Origin: Parachlamydiales bacterium
GTDB lineage: Bacteria > Chlamydiota > Chlamydiia > Chlamydiales > Simkaniaceae
Direction: 5' to 3'
DNA: 6,268 nt
Assembly: GCA_030641465.1 (NCBI GenBank)
Contig: DAOWHK010000163.1
Location: 1 to 6,268 of the forward strand
The position numbers were made by a program, and so were the translations under genes. Below, piece by piece: positions 1 to 5,280 of the stretch. Within the stretch, counting starts at the first letter, position 1; every line of letters begins with the position of its first letter. Under the pieces are notes generated by a model. That model ran no database searches. It was not told where the DNA came from and saw only the letters and a program-made list of their open reading frames with translations.

Positions 1-1
1 G

Positions 2-577
2 GAAGAGCAAGAAGAAACAATAAAGTCTTATCAAAATTTAATCGATGCAAAATCTATTGAATCCGAGAAATTTCTATATCAAAATGAAAAACTTGTTGAG
101 GAATCTTTATTATTTCATCGAACTATCGCACGGCTCGAGCAGGACATATTAGAAAAAAGAGAAAAGCAAGATCAGCTTGAAGCTACACGAGAAAAGTTGA
201 CTGCTGTGACCATAAAATGTAATGAATTAGAAAAGCAGTCTCAGAAACACCTAGAGGAGCAGCGCCTTGCAACAACGCAGCCGGATGAGCCTGCAGAGGA
301 TCCTGAAGTAGATCAATATTTTGAAAAGGAAACAGAAAGAAAACAGATTAAAATATCCTATGACAGCATGTATCTACAATTTAGCTCTTTAAAGGTGGAG
401 CTTGAAAAATTTGTAAAAGAGGCTGGAGATACTCAAAGCGTTGATTTTACAGAGAAGAAAAAAACATTTGAAAGTATCAAAATGGAACTTCAAGGGATGA
501 AACGGCAGGTGATTGACCTTGATCGGGAGCTGTTTATTTTGAAAAAAGAGATGCAGGGCAAAGGAATTTCTGTTTAG
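2..577 (+). CDS. Coiled-coil protein of unknown function, C-terminal part (5' end outside window)
   Basis: The frame is open from the left edge of the window to a TAG at 575-577, giving 191 residues of the C-terminal part. A TTG at 197 lies inside this open frame and need not be the true start, since acidic and basic coiled-coil sequence continues upstream of it. The visible protein is rich in Glu, Lys and Gln, with Leu/Ile spaced as in long amphipathic helices (for example around EKLVEESLLFHRTIARLEQD and again in the last 60 residues). A short break containing TQPDEPAEDPEVDQ, proline-rich and acidic, separates two helical blocks. There is no membrane segment, cysteine pattern or catalytic motif in this part. 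I do not recognise the family. Such proteins may be structural, secreted effectors or SMC-like, and the missing N-terminus would decide. Confidence is high that it is coding and nil on function. Confidence 0.8.
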   Translation, partial: EEQEETIKSYQNLIDAKSIESEKFLYQNEKLVEESLLFHRTIARLEQDILEKREKQDQLEATREKLTAVTIKCNELEKQSQKHLEEQRLATTQPDEPAEDPEVDQYFEKETERKQIKISYDSMYLQFSSLKVELEKFVKEAGDTQSVDFTEKKKTFESIKMELQGMKRQVIDLDRELFILKKEMQGKGISV

Positions 578-597
578 GAAGCAGGGATAATAAAAAA

Positions 598-834
598 TTG
601 CAGATACTGTCTGCACAAATTAGCTGGTCTCATAATGTGGACATTGTATCTAAGTGTAAGGCCCCGATAGAAAGAGAGTTTTACATGAAAATGGCGAAGA
701 AAAACGGTTGGACCTATAGAGTATTAATCTATCATATCGAAGAAGGAACCTTTGAAAGGACCATGGTTTCTCAGTCCAATTTCAAAGATAATCTTCCAAC
801 AAATATGCATCAGGAGACTGCTTTTGTTGTATAG
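598..834 (+). pseudogene. DUF1016/YhcG-family N-terminal domain fragment
   Basis: The 78-residue frame contains SAQISWSHNV, then KCKAPIEREFYMKMAKKNGW, then VLIYHIEEGTFER and SNFKDNLP. This succession matches the N-terminal domain of DUF1016 (YhcG-like) proteins, which carry a separate C-terminal PDDEXK nuclease domain and often sit near restriction or other defence genes. Normal members run to about 350 residues. Here the match begins almost at the first codon and breaks off at a TAG just after MHQETAFVV, where intact relatives continue toward the nuclease half. No Shine-Dalgarno precedes the TTG at 598, and the segment starts only 20 bases after the coiled-coil gene stops. I read it as a decayed fragment with no catalytic domain. 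It could instead be an expressed stand-alone N-domain, but the lack of a start signal argues against that. Confidence 0.65.
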
Positions 835-847
835 TGCTTTAATATAA

Positions 848-1012
848 AATCGCATAGATGGGACGAGAGCTATCCGCATCTATGAAAAAGCGGGGTTTAG
901 AAAAATCGAGCAGTTTGCTCAAACGCATGATGATCCGAATCCATGTTGGATGATGCGATTAGAAATAGAAGAGTTGAAACGTCTGTTTGGGGAAAAACCT
1001 ACTTCGGTTTAA
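848..1012 (+). pseudogene. GNAT-family acetyltransferase, C-terminal remnant
   Basis: A frame open from 848 (just after an in-frame TAA at 845-847) to a TAA at 1010-1012 encodes 54 residues. It contains GTRAIRIYEKAGFRKIEQF, the typical C-terminal motif of GNAT N-acetyltransferases in which the Arg-Ala-Ile and Tyr-Glu-Lys-Ala-Gly-Phe residues lie near the acetyl-CoA pocket, followed by a terminal strand (CWMMRLEIEEL). Intact relatives, such as aminoglycoside 6'-N-acetyltransferase-like proteins, are about 150-190 residues. The N-terminal two thirds, including the acetyl-CoA-binding Q/RxxGxG/A loop, is absent from the window and there is no start codon. It therefore looks like the tail of a deleted gene, fused by deletion to the neighbouring DUF1016 scrap. 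The substrate cannot be inferred. Confidence 0.6.
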
Positions 1013-1063
1013 TTAACCCTCTTTTGGCTATCTCAAGTTTCAGAAAATCCCACTAAAATTCCC

Positions 1064-1270
1064 TTAAAAAAAATGCAACGCTCCATAAAAAATACGAAAA
1101 GCTAAAAGAAGAAAGAAAATACTGATCACTCTCTTCAAAGAGAAAAAAGGGGTCAGCTTCTTGAAGTCAAAAAGATGAGTACTCAAGCACAAAAAAACTG
1201 ACGCTGTGAACAGCTTAAATAAAAGAACAAAAGCCATGCCTGGAACACTAATTAGAAAATCTCTAAGCAA
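1064..1270 (-). CDS. Possible small hydrophobic membrane protein
   Basis: The 68-residue frame starts at a TTG 13 bases after the stop of the twin-CX3C gene, with a weak GAGAGAG purine stretch just upstream, so it could be translated from the same mRNA. The protein is strongly hydrophobic: residues 5-34 (around VPGMAFVLLFKLFTASVFL) and 48-67 (around ISIFFLLLAFRIF) could form two membrane helices, with a short basic link containing FKK and SLKR. I recognise no family. The absence of an ATG, the small size and the AT-rich, Phe/Leu-heavy composition mean it may simply be a chance open frame. Its position directly downstream in the same orientation is the main support. Confidence 0.3.
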   Translation of the reverse strand: MLRDFLISVPGMAFVLLFKLFTASVFLCLSTHLFDFKKLTPFFSLKRVISIFFLLLAFRIFYGALHFF

Positions 1271-1283
1271 TTTACTCTCTCAA

Positions 1284-1526
1284 TTAATCTTTAGAAAATA
1301 TTGCACACAATGTGTAACATATTAATTTAGCAATTCCAGGGGTATTAGGGTCTCTATTGCAATTATCCATGCACTCAACGAAACCGACAGCTTGCGCTCC
1401 ATTAATCATTGAAGCTGTAACAAGAACCATAGCTGGAATAGCGATCTTGTTTACATTTTTAGCTATTTGTTCTGGTGATGCAAGACTAATTTTTGGAACG
1501 TAATTTGATATAGCAGACGCGCCCAT
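1284..1526 (-). CDS. Small exported protein with twin CX3C cysteine motifs
   Basis: This 80-residue protein starts at an ATG with AAGAGG placed 8 bases upstream and a promoter further up, so it looks genuine. Residues 1-27 are mildly polar and include ISLASPEQIAKNVNK. Residues 28-46 are hydrophobic and end in AQA (44-46), a plausible signal peptidase I site. Cleavage there would leave a 34-residue mature peptide with exactly four cysteines, C52, C56, C70 and C74, arranged CX3C-X13-CX3C. That spacing is typical of two antiparallel helices clamped by two disulfides, as in eukaryotic small Tim chaperones and plant alpha-hairpinins; the resemblance is in pattern only and does not show homology. 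The hydrophobic stretch could instead stay as a membrane anchor. I do not recognise the family. Periplasmic or exported location is an inference from the sequence. Confidence 0.7.
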   Translation of the reverse strand: MGASAISNYVPKISLASPEQIAKNVNKIAIPAMVLVTASMINGAQAVGFVECMDNCNRDPNTPGIAKLICYTLCAIFSKD

Positions 1527-1575
1527 CTTAAAGCCTCTTTTTGGGGTTGGTTATTGTGGTATACAATCAACAACA

Positions 1576-1604
1576 AATATATATAACGCCCTACAAAACA
1601 GCAA
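1576..1604 (-). promoter_or_regulatory. Sigma-70-type promoter for the twin-CX3C gene
   Basis: On the - strand TTGCTG (1604-1599) is followed after 17 bases by TATATT (1581-1576). This would start transcription near 1569, about 40 bases before the ATG at 1526. The -35 box lies between the arms of a perfect 7-base inverted repeat, TACAAAA (1592-1598) and TTTTGTA (1616-1622). The promoter sits just after the map stop codon, so the small gene need not depend on readthrough from map. Confidence 0.5.
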
Positions 1605-1622
1605 AGGTTTTTTGATTTTGTA

Positions 1623-2498
1623 CTAAAGGGCAAGAGTTAAGATTTCATGTCCCTCATGAGTAATTAATATTTGGTGCTCCCACTGCGCGCTCGGTTTGCC
1701 ATCAAGTGTTCTTGCTGTCCATCCATCTTCGGCATCGATTGTACCCTCACGCACGCCAGCATTAATCATCGGTTCAATTGTAAAGATCATCCCGGGTGCT
1801 AAGGGGATATTTACGCGATTGGAATGATGTGGTATTTGAGGTGCTTCATGGAAAGAAACTCCAACGCCATGTCCTACAAATTGGTTGACGACAGAGCAGT
1901 TTTTTTCTGCAGCATGTTTTTCGATCACATCTGCAATATCTTTCACAAGAATACCGGGTTTTAAGATTGCAATAGATTGCATTAAGCATTCATAGGAAGT
2001 GTCGATCACTCGTTTTTTTTCTTCAGAAATAGCGCCAATTGCAACCATAGCGCTACAATCTCCATAGTACCCATCTAGGATACAGGTATTATCAATATTT
2101 AGAATGTCTCCTTCCATGAGGGGACGGTGATCTGGAATTCCATGGCAGATAACATCATTTAGCGATGTGCAAATAGCTTTTGGAAAAGGGGGATCGCCAT
2201 AACCTAGAGGCGCTGGAATGGCTCCTACTTGTTTATGAAGCTCCATGGAATAATCATTTAGCTCAAGTGTTGTTACGCCAATTTTTGCCATAGCACAGGT
2301 TTTTTTCAGAATTTCTGCAGAGAGCTTGCATGATCTTCTAATGCCTTCAATTTGCTCGGGTGTTTTTAGATAAATTTGATATTTTTTCAGATAGGTAGAA
2401 GCAAGATCTTCTCTTGATTCAGGAGGGAGGGTTGGAAAATGACATTTTTTCCATTTTTTTCCACTTCCACAAAAGCAAGGGTCATTTCTTGAGATCAT
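1623..2498 (-). CDS. map: Methionine aminopeptidase, type I, with SEC-C motif
   Basis: This cytosolic metalloenzyme removes the initiator methionine from new proteins. The 291 residues open with a SEC-C zinc motif (C8, C10, C19, H20 in NDPCFCGSGKKWKKCH), thought to bind zinc near the ribosome, followed by the pita-bread fold. All five metal ligands of type I enzymes are visible: D136 (NIDNT), D147 (YYGDCS), H210 (GHGVG), E242 (TIEPM) and E274 (QWEHQ). The substrate-contacting histidines H119 (CHGIP) and H217 (FHEAP) are also present. Length and SEC-C architecture match chlamydial Map. The ATG is preceded by AAGGA at 7 bases spacing. It is the last gene of the marC-truA-map run, 38 bases after truA. 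Identification is firm; the enzyme looks intact and essential. Confidence 0.97.
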   Translation of the reverse strand: MISRNDPCFCGSGKKWKKCHFPTLPPESREDLASTYLKKYQIYLKTPEQIEGIRRSCKLSAEILKKTCAMAKIGVTTLELNDYSMELHKQVGAIPAPLGYGDPPFPKAICTSLNDVICHGIPDHRPLMEGDILNIDNTCILDGYYGDCSAMVAIGAISEEKKRVIDTSYECLMQSIAILKPGILVKDIADVIEKHAAEKNCSVVNQFVGHGVGVSFHEAPQIPHHSNRVNIPLAPGMIFTIEPMINAGVREGTIDAEDGWTARTLDGKPSAQWEHQILITHEGHEILTLAL

Positions 2499-2536
2499 TT
2501 GGTTGTCCTTTTTTTCTTACTATACCGAAAAATAGG

Positions 2537-3235
2537 TTAATAATACACGGTTTTTAGTGTGAGCCCATGGGCTGGAGCTGTCATCCCTTTTACTTGAAAT
2601 AATTGATCGAGATCTATTTTTTTTGCGCCAATATAGAGAAGAGTCCCGACGATATTGCGTACCATTTTATAGAGGAAGGAATGTCCTTCGATGACAAATT
2701 CTAATCTATCCTTTGTAGGAATAATTTCACATTTTGTGAGTGTTCGTATTTTATTCTGGGGAAGTGATGGGATTTGATTGCAAAGACCGGAAAAATCATG
2801 AGTACCAATGCATTTTTTAGCAGCTAGGGTAAGGAGATTTAGGTCTATTTTATAGGGAAAATGCCAGGCGGCGGCTCTTTCAAATGGAAGTTGAAATGGA
2901 TGATTTGTTACCAAATAGTGGTAGGCCTTTCCTTTAGAATCGAGTGTTGGATGAAAAGTTTCCTGCATTTTCTCGATTTTAATGATTCTAATTTCTTCTC
3001 TTAAGCGTGCGTTTAGTAAAGAGAGACTTGGAATAGAGGTGCTTTGAAAATTTACCACTTGTCCTTTTGCGTGGACTCCCCGATCTGTGCGACTTGCAGC
3101 TTGGAGAAAAACTTTTTTCTTTAAGACTTTTTCTAGTGCTTTTTCTAAATGCTCCTCAACACTTGGGCCCTCTTTTGTTTTCTGAAATCCAAAAAATGGA
3201 GCGCCATCATAGCTAATAGTGAGTTTGATGTTCAT
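2537..3235 (-). CDS. truA: tRNA pseudouridine(38-40) synthase TruA
   Basis: TruA converts uridine to pseudouridine at positions 38-40 in the anticodon stem-loop of tRNAs. The 232-residue protein shows the family signatures: SYDGAPFFGFQ near the N-terminus; SRTDRGVHAKGQV with the catalytic aspartate D51; AYHYLV with the conserved tyrosine Y106; FLYKMVRNIVGTLL (187-200); and the closing APAHGLTLKTVYY. It is slightly shorter than the Escherichia coli enzyme (about 270) but has both halves of the fold and appears complete. The ATG overlaps the marC stop in an ATGA arrangement and has no strong Shine-Dalgarno, which points to translational coupling with marC. It is not fused to anything, and map follows closely. 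Confidence 0.97.
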   Translation of the reverse strand: MNIKLTISYDGAPFFGFQKTKEGPSVEEHLEKALEKVLKKKVFLQAASRTDRGVHAKGQVVNFQSTSIPSLSLLNARLREEIRIIKIEKMQETFHPTLDSKGKAYHYLVTNHPFQLPFERAAAWHFPYKIDLNLLTLAAKKCIGTHDFSGLCNQIPSLPQNKIRTLTKCEIIPTKDRLEFVIEGHSFLYKMVRNIVGTLLYIGAKKIDLDQLFQVKGMTAPAHGLTLKTVYY

Positions 3236-3816
3236 TTTTTGAGGATTGATTCAAAACCATCTAGGAACATTTGAATGGAAATAAGTGTTAAAATCATGCC
3301 CATTAAGCGCTCGCAGGCAATAATGCCTCTTTCTTTTAATATCCGTTTTAAAAAAGAAGAAGAAATTAATATGATAGTTGTGCCAATCCAGGCAAGGATA
3401 ATGGCGGAGGAAAGACCGAGAAAGCTAATGTCTTTATGGGAATAGATCATGACAGCTGCTAAGACCGATGGGCCGGCAACTAGAGGAATTGCAAGAGGGA
3501 CAATTAATGGCTCATTTCCTTTTGGGAGGTCTATAATGCCATGCTTTGAGGGAAAAATCATCCGAAGAGCGATAATAAAGAGAATAATGCCTCCCGCAAT
3601 TTGGATGGTTTCTTGCTTTATCCCCAAAAAATTAAGTAAATAGTTTCCAATCAAGGTGAAAAATAAAATGACAAAAAGCGCAATAATAAGCTCTCTTATG
3701 ATAATAATACGCTGCCTATGTACGGGAAGTTTTTTTAAAATAGAGACATAAATAGGAACATTTCCTATTGGATCCATTAATAAAAAAAGAGAAAAAGCTA
3801 TGGAAAAAACAGACAT
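3232..3816 (-). CDS. MarC/YhgN-family inner-membrane protein
   Basis: A 194-residue polytopic membrane protein of the MarC (UPF0056) family. The family's role is unsettled; the old link to multiple antibiotic resistance has not held up. Visible signatures are MDPIGNVPIYVS (14-25), a second PLAIPLVAGPSVLAAV (108-123) and ERLMGMILTLISIQM (169-183). About six membrane segments are apparent, near residues 3-22, 42-62, 70-89, 105-124, 131-155 and 171-188. The frame is open a further 62 codons upstream to 4002, but I chose the ATG at 3816 because it begins right at the family's usual N-terminus and has GAGGTG 9 bases upstream. Its stop overlaps the truA start by four bases. A close map/marC association is what I remember from Chlamydia. 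Confidence 0.92.
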   Translation of the reverse strand: MSVFSIAFSLFLLMDPIGNVPIYVSILKKLPVHRQRIIIIRELIIALFVILFFTLIGNYLLNFLGIKQETIQIAGGIILFIIALRMIFPSKHGIIDLPKGNEPLIVPLAIPLVAGPSVLAAVMIYSHKDISFLGLSSAIILAWIGTTIILISSSFLKRILKERGIIACERLMGMILTLISIQMFLDGFESILKK

Positions 3817-3825
3817 AATATCTCG

Positions 3826-3831
3826 CACCTC
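3826..3831 (-). promoter_or_regulatory. Ribosome binding site fixing the marC start
   Basis: GAGGTG on the - strand ends 9 bases before the ATG at 3816-3814. It supports this start over the long upstream extension of the frame, whose first 62 residues are polar and unlike a MarC N-terminus. Confidence 0.6.
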
Positions 3832-3841
3832 GTAAAAGTCT

Positions 3842-3850
3842 ATTGTAACA
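3842..3850 (-). promoter_or_regulatory. Possible extended -10 promoter for marC-truA-map
   Basis: TGTTACAAT on the - strand carries the TGn extension plus a TACAAT -10 box (3847-3842). No convincing -35 box stands 16-18 bases upstream, as would be acceptable for an extended -10 promoter. Initiation near 3835 would leave a leader of about 19 bases with the GAGGTG ribosome site just inside it. Confidence 0.4.
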
Positions 3851-3883
3851 GAATTAAGGAATTTCTTTGATAAACTTTTTTTG

Positions 3884-3936
3884 TGTGTCAGAGCAATGTT
3901 AAAATGACATCCATTTTTAACAAAATTATTGTGATG
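3884..3936 (-). repeat. Diverged dispersed-repeat candidate, copy A
   Basis: Read on the - strand, this segment contains CATCACAATAA, then 16 bases, then TGTCATTTTA (3909-3900) and TTGCTCTGACACA. It aligns with the + strand at 5283-5333 (TGTCATAATAA, then 14 bases, then TGTCATTTTA and TTGCTTTCACAT). In the last 25 columns 19 bases agree without a gap. The two copies face each other in inverted orientation across the LRR gene. Chance similarity in AT-rich DNA cannot be excluded from two copies alone. Confidence 0.4.
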
Positions 3937-3953
3937 CTTTCCCAATAAGGAAT

Positions 3954-3971
3954 AAGGGGCTTTGCCCCCTT
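3954..3971 (-). terminator. GC-rich hairpin, possible terminator after the LRR gene
   Basis: On the - strand AAGGGGGC-AAA-GCCCCTT forms a compact stem with one unpaired G, followed by ATTCCTTATT, a moderately U-rich tail. It lies about 115 bases beyond the LRR gene stop and before the marC promoter, the right place to end that transcript. The tail is imperfect, so this is tentative. Confidence 0.4.
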
Positions 3972-4071
3972 CACTCAGTTTGATTAGAGTTATTCTACCC
4001 ACATGCTTGGAGATAAGTTCTCCTGGATCTTCAAGTCGGCACCTTTTTCAAGACTACCCTAGTGGGAGGTT

Positions 4072-4100
4072 GAGCTTTTTTAAGCTCTATTGCATAGAGC
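4072..4100 (-). other. Two overlapping, mutually exclusive hairpins at the LRR gene stop
   Basis: GCTCTA-TGCAA-TAGAGC (4100-4084) spans the TAG stop codon of the LRR gene. GAGCTT-AAAA-AAGCTC (4087-4072) follows and shares the bases GAGC with it, so only one can form at a time. Neither is followed by a U-run, so I do not call them a canonical terminator. They could protect the 3' end of the mRNA or be chance. Confidence 0.35.
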
Positions 4101-5091
4101 ATCTAGTTGTTATCCCAGTCGGAGGATTCATAGCCTGTTCGAGTCTTCTTCTTGTATCAAATACATGGTATTTTCCATATTCAGTATCCCAGGGCTCAAT
4201 AGGTTCCCCGTCTTTTTTTGCTAAGTCATAGATCCGTCCATAAACCGTATTTTTTTGTTCGGTACTTAGTTGAGAAAATTCATAAACTAGGGTTGCCGGA
4301 ATCCAATAAGTGTCGCAGGGTCGGACAGGATCCTCTTCTGAGAACCTTATTCCCATCTTGCTCCCTGCTAATGTATCGGGAAGTGATGTTATCTGAGTAT
4401 TTATGAGAGCTAAAGCGCTCAAATTAGTAAGCTGGCCGATTTCGGGGGGAAGCGCTGTTAACGGATTTTGATAGATATGTAAAGACTCTAAATTTGTAAG
4501 AAGACCAATTTCGGGGGGAATTTCTGTTATCTGATTCTGAGGGAAATGTAAAGCCCATAAATTCGTAAGCTGGCCGATTTCGGGGGGTAAATATCGAAGA
4601 TTTTTATTACTTAAATCGAGAAATTGTATATTTTTTACAGAAGGATTTTGCTCAATCCAAGTGCTAAGCCGCTCTCTAATCACGGTTAAAGGTAAAGCTG
4701 CAAAAGCCTGCTGATTTACATGATCTTTGCCGCCTGGTAGATTCCTCCAGAATACTAAAGTAGATGGGGTTTTGAGTGCCCTTTCCATTTCAAGAAACTT
4801 TTCCAATGAGACGCGCGGTAAATGAAGTGCTATATTTTGTGGAACTGACTGTAGTGTCTGCCTATAAATTTCTTTAATAGCCGCTAAATTTACATTAGGA
4901 TTAAAGGATTGTCCTGGGTTTAGAAGCTGAAATACCTGCCGCAATTCACTAATTACTACTGCCTCTGTTTGTTCTTGCCACGACTTCGATACTCGGCTTG
5001 TAACTGCGGGATTTCCCACGTACCTAAGTATAAGTTGTTGAGCTTCAGCCGGTAAGGTTGAGAGAACATTTAATTCAGTTGGATTAGCCAT
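4087..5091 (-). CDS. F-box-like / leucine-rich-repeat protein, candidate host-directed effector
   Basis: A 334-residue protein with three parts. Residues 7-45 (LNVLSTLPAEAQQLILRYVG, then RVSKSWQE) follow the F-box pattern: Leu-Pro, an amphipathic helix with ILRYV, and a Val-Ser-Lys-x-Trp ending. In eukaryotes this module docks on Skp1 of SCF ubiquitin ligases. Residues 46-154 are helical linker. Residues 155-243 hold four leucine-rich repeats of 23 residues with LPPEIGQLTNL cores at about 168, 191, 214 and a degenerate last unit. Residues 244-334 form a polar C-terminal segment I do not recognise. There is no N-terminal signal peptide; type III secretion would be the expected route in Chlamydiae, but that is inference. 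The start has AAGG 8 bases upstream and a strong promoter. Amoeba-infecting Chlamydiae are known to carry many F-box and LRR proteins. Confidence 0.85.
   Translation of the reverse strand: MANPTELNVLSTLPAEAQQLILRYVGNPAVTSRVSKSWQEQTEAVVISELRQVFQLLNPGQSFNPNVNLAAIKEIYRQTLQSVPQNIALHLPRVSLEKFLEMERALKTPSTLVFWRNLPGGKDHVNQQAFAALPLTVIRERLSTWIEQNPSVKNIQFLDLSNKNLRYLPPEIGQLTNLWALHFPQNQITEIPPEIGLLTNLESLHIYQNPLTALPPEIGQLTNLSALALINTQITSLPDTLAGSKMGIRFSEEDPVRPCDTYWIPATLVYEFSQLSTEQKNTVYGRIYDLAKKDGEPIEPWDTEYGKYHVFDTRRRLEQAMNPPTGITTRCSMQ
4423..4629 (-). repeat. 69-base tandem repeats encoding the LRRs
   Basis: Three in-phase 69-base units (4629-4561, 4560-4492, 4491-4423) encode the first three 23-residue leucine-rich repeats. 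The segment reading TTCGGGGGG on the + strand recurs at exactly 69-base spacing with its flanks, and the units are close to identical in the part encoding LPPEIGQLTNL. A fourth, degenerate unit continues to about 4363. Such similarity at DNA level suggests fairly recent duplication or conversion among units. Confidence 0.8.
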
Positions 5092-5121
5092 TTAATTACC
5101 TTTTTTTGTTTTAATGTCTAA

Positions 5122-5150
5122 ATTATAACAAATAAAGTGGGTGAAGTAAA
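5122..5150 (-). promoter_or_regulatory. Promoter of the F-box/LRR gene
   Basis: On the - strand TTTACT (5150-5145) is followed after 17 bases by TATAAT (5127-5122), preceded by TG one base before it, so the -10 is a consensus extended box. Transcription would start near 5115 and leave a leader of about 24 bases. The -35 box lies in one arm (AGTAAAT, 5145-5151) of an inverted repeat whose other arm is ATTTACT (5174-5180), a possible operator. Confidence 0.65.
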
Positions 5151-5176
5151 TGCGCGTTTTAATTAAATTAATTATT

Positions 5177-5219
5177 TACTCCTATACACATGCCTATTCA
5201 CGACTTATGTATAGGAGTA
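5177..5219. repeat. 12-base perfect inverted repeat between the PLD and LRR genes
   Basis: TACTCCTATACA (5177-5188) and TGTATAGGAGTA (5208-5219) are perfect complements around a 19-base loop. In the - direction it follows the PLD gene and is trailed by AAATAATTAATTTAATT, so it may end that transcript, although the tail is not a clean U-run. It also lies upstream of the LRR promoter and could be a binding site. The rest of the interval between the PLD and LRR genes shows only the LRR promoter, a small GATAG/CTATC stem at 5222-5239 and repeat copy B. Confidence 0.55.
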
Positions 5220-5280
5220 CCGATAGCTCGGAAACTATCATTGATTCGAGAGGTAAAAGATCGGCCCAATTCTAAAAAGG

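Noticed and set aside
197..577. Start of the coiled-coil gene at the TTG at 197
   Set aside because: The frame is open with matching composition all the way to the left edge, so the gene begins outside the window.
389..616. 75-codon frame on the - strand
   Set aside because: It is a shadow of the coiled-coil gene, rich in Phe and Leu from A-rich coding sequence on the other strand, with no start signal.
995..1010. AAACC/GGTTT hairpin as a terminator for either strand
   Set aside because: Only five base pairs, overlapping the GNAT remnant, with a poor tail; too weak to call.
1284..1526. True homology of the twin-CX3C protein to mitochondrial small Tim chaperones
   Set aside because: Only cysteine spacing matches; no other sequence similarity is visible, so I keep it as an analogy.
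3449..3643. 64-codon frame on the + strand
   Set aside because: It lies wholly inside marC on the opposite strand and resembles no family.
3817..4002. N-terminal extension of marC, 62 codons to a TTG at 4002
   Set aside because: The extension is polar and unlike MarC N-termini, includes the GC hairpin and repeat copy A, and a better ATG with GAGGTG stands at 3816.
3962..4406. Two + strand frames (3962-4231 and 4218-4406)
   Set aside because: They run antisense through the LRR gene end and intergenic DNA, lack ribosome sites, and their sequences look like random translation.
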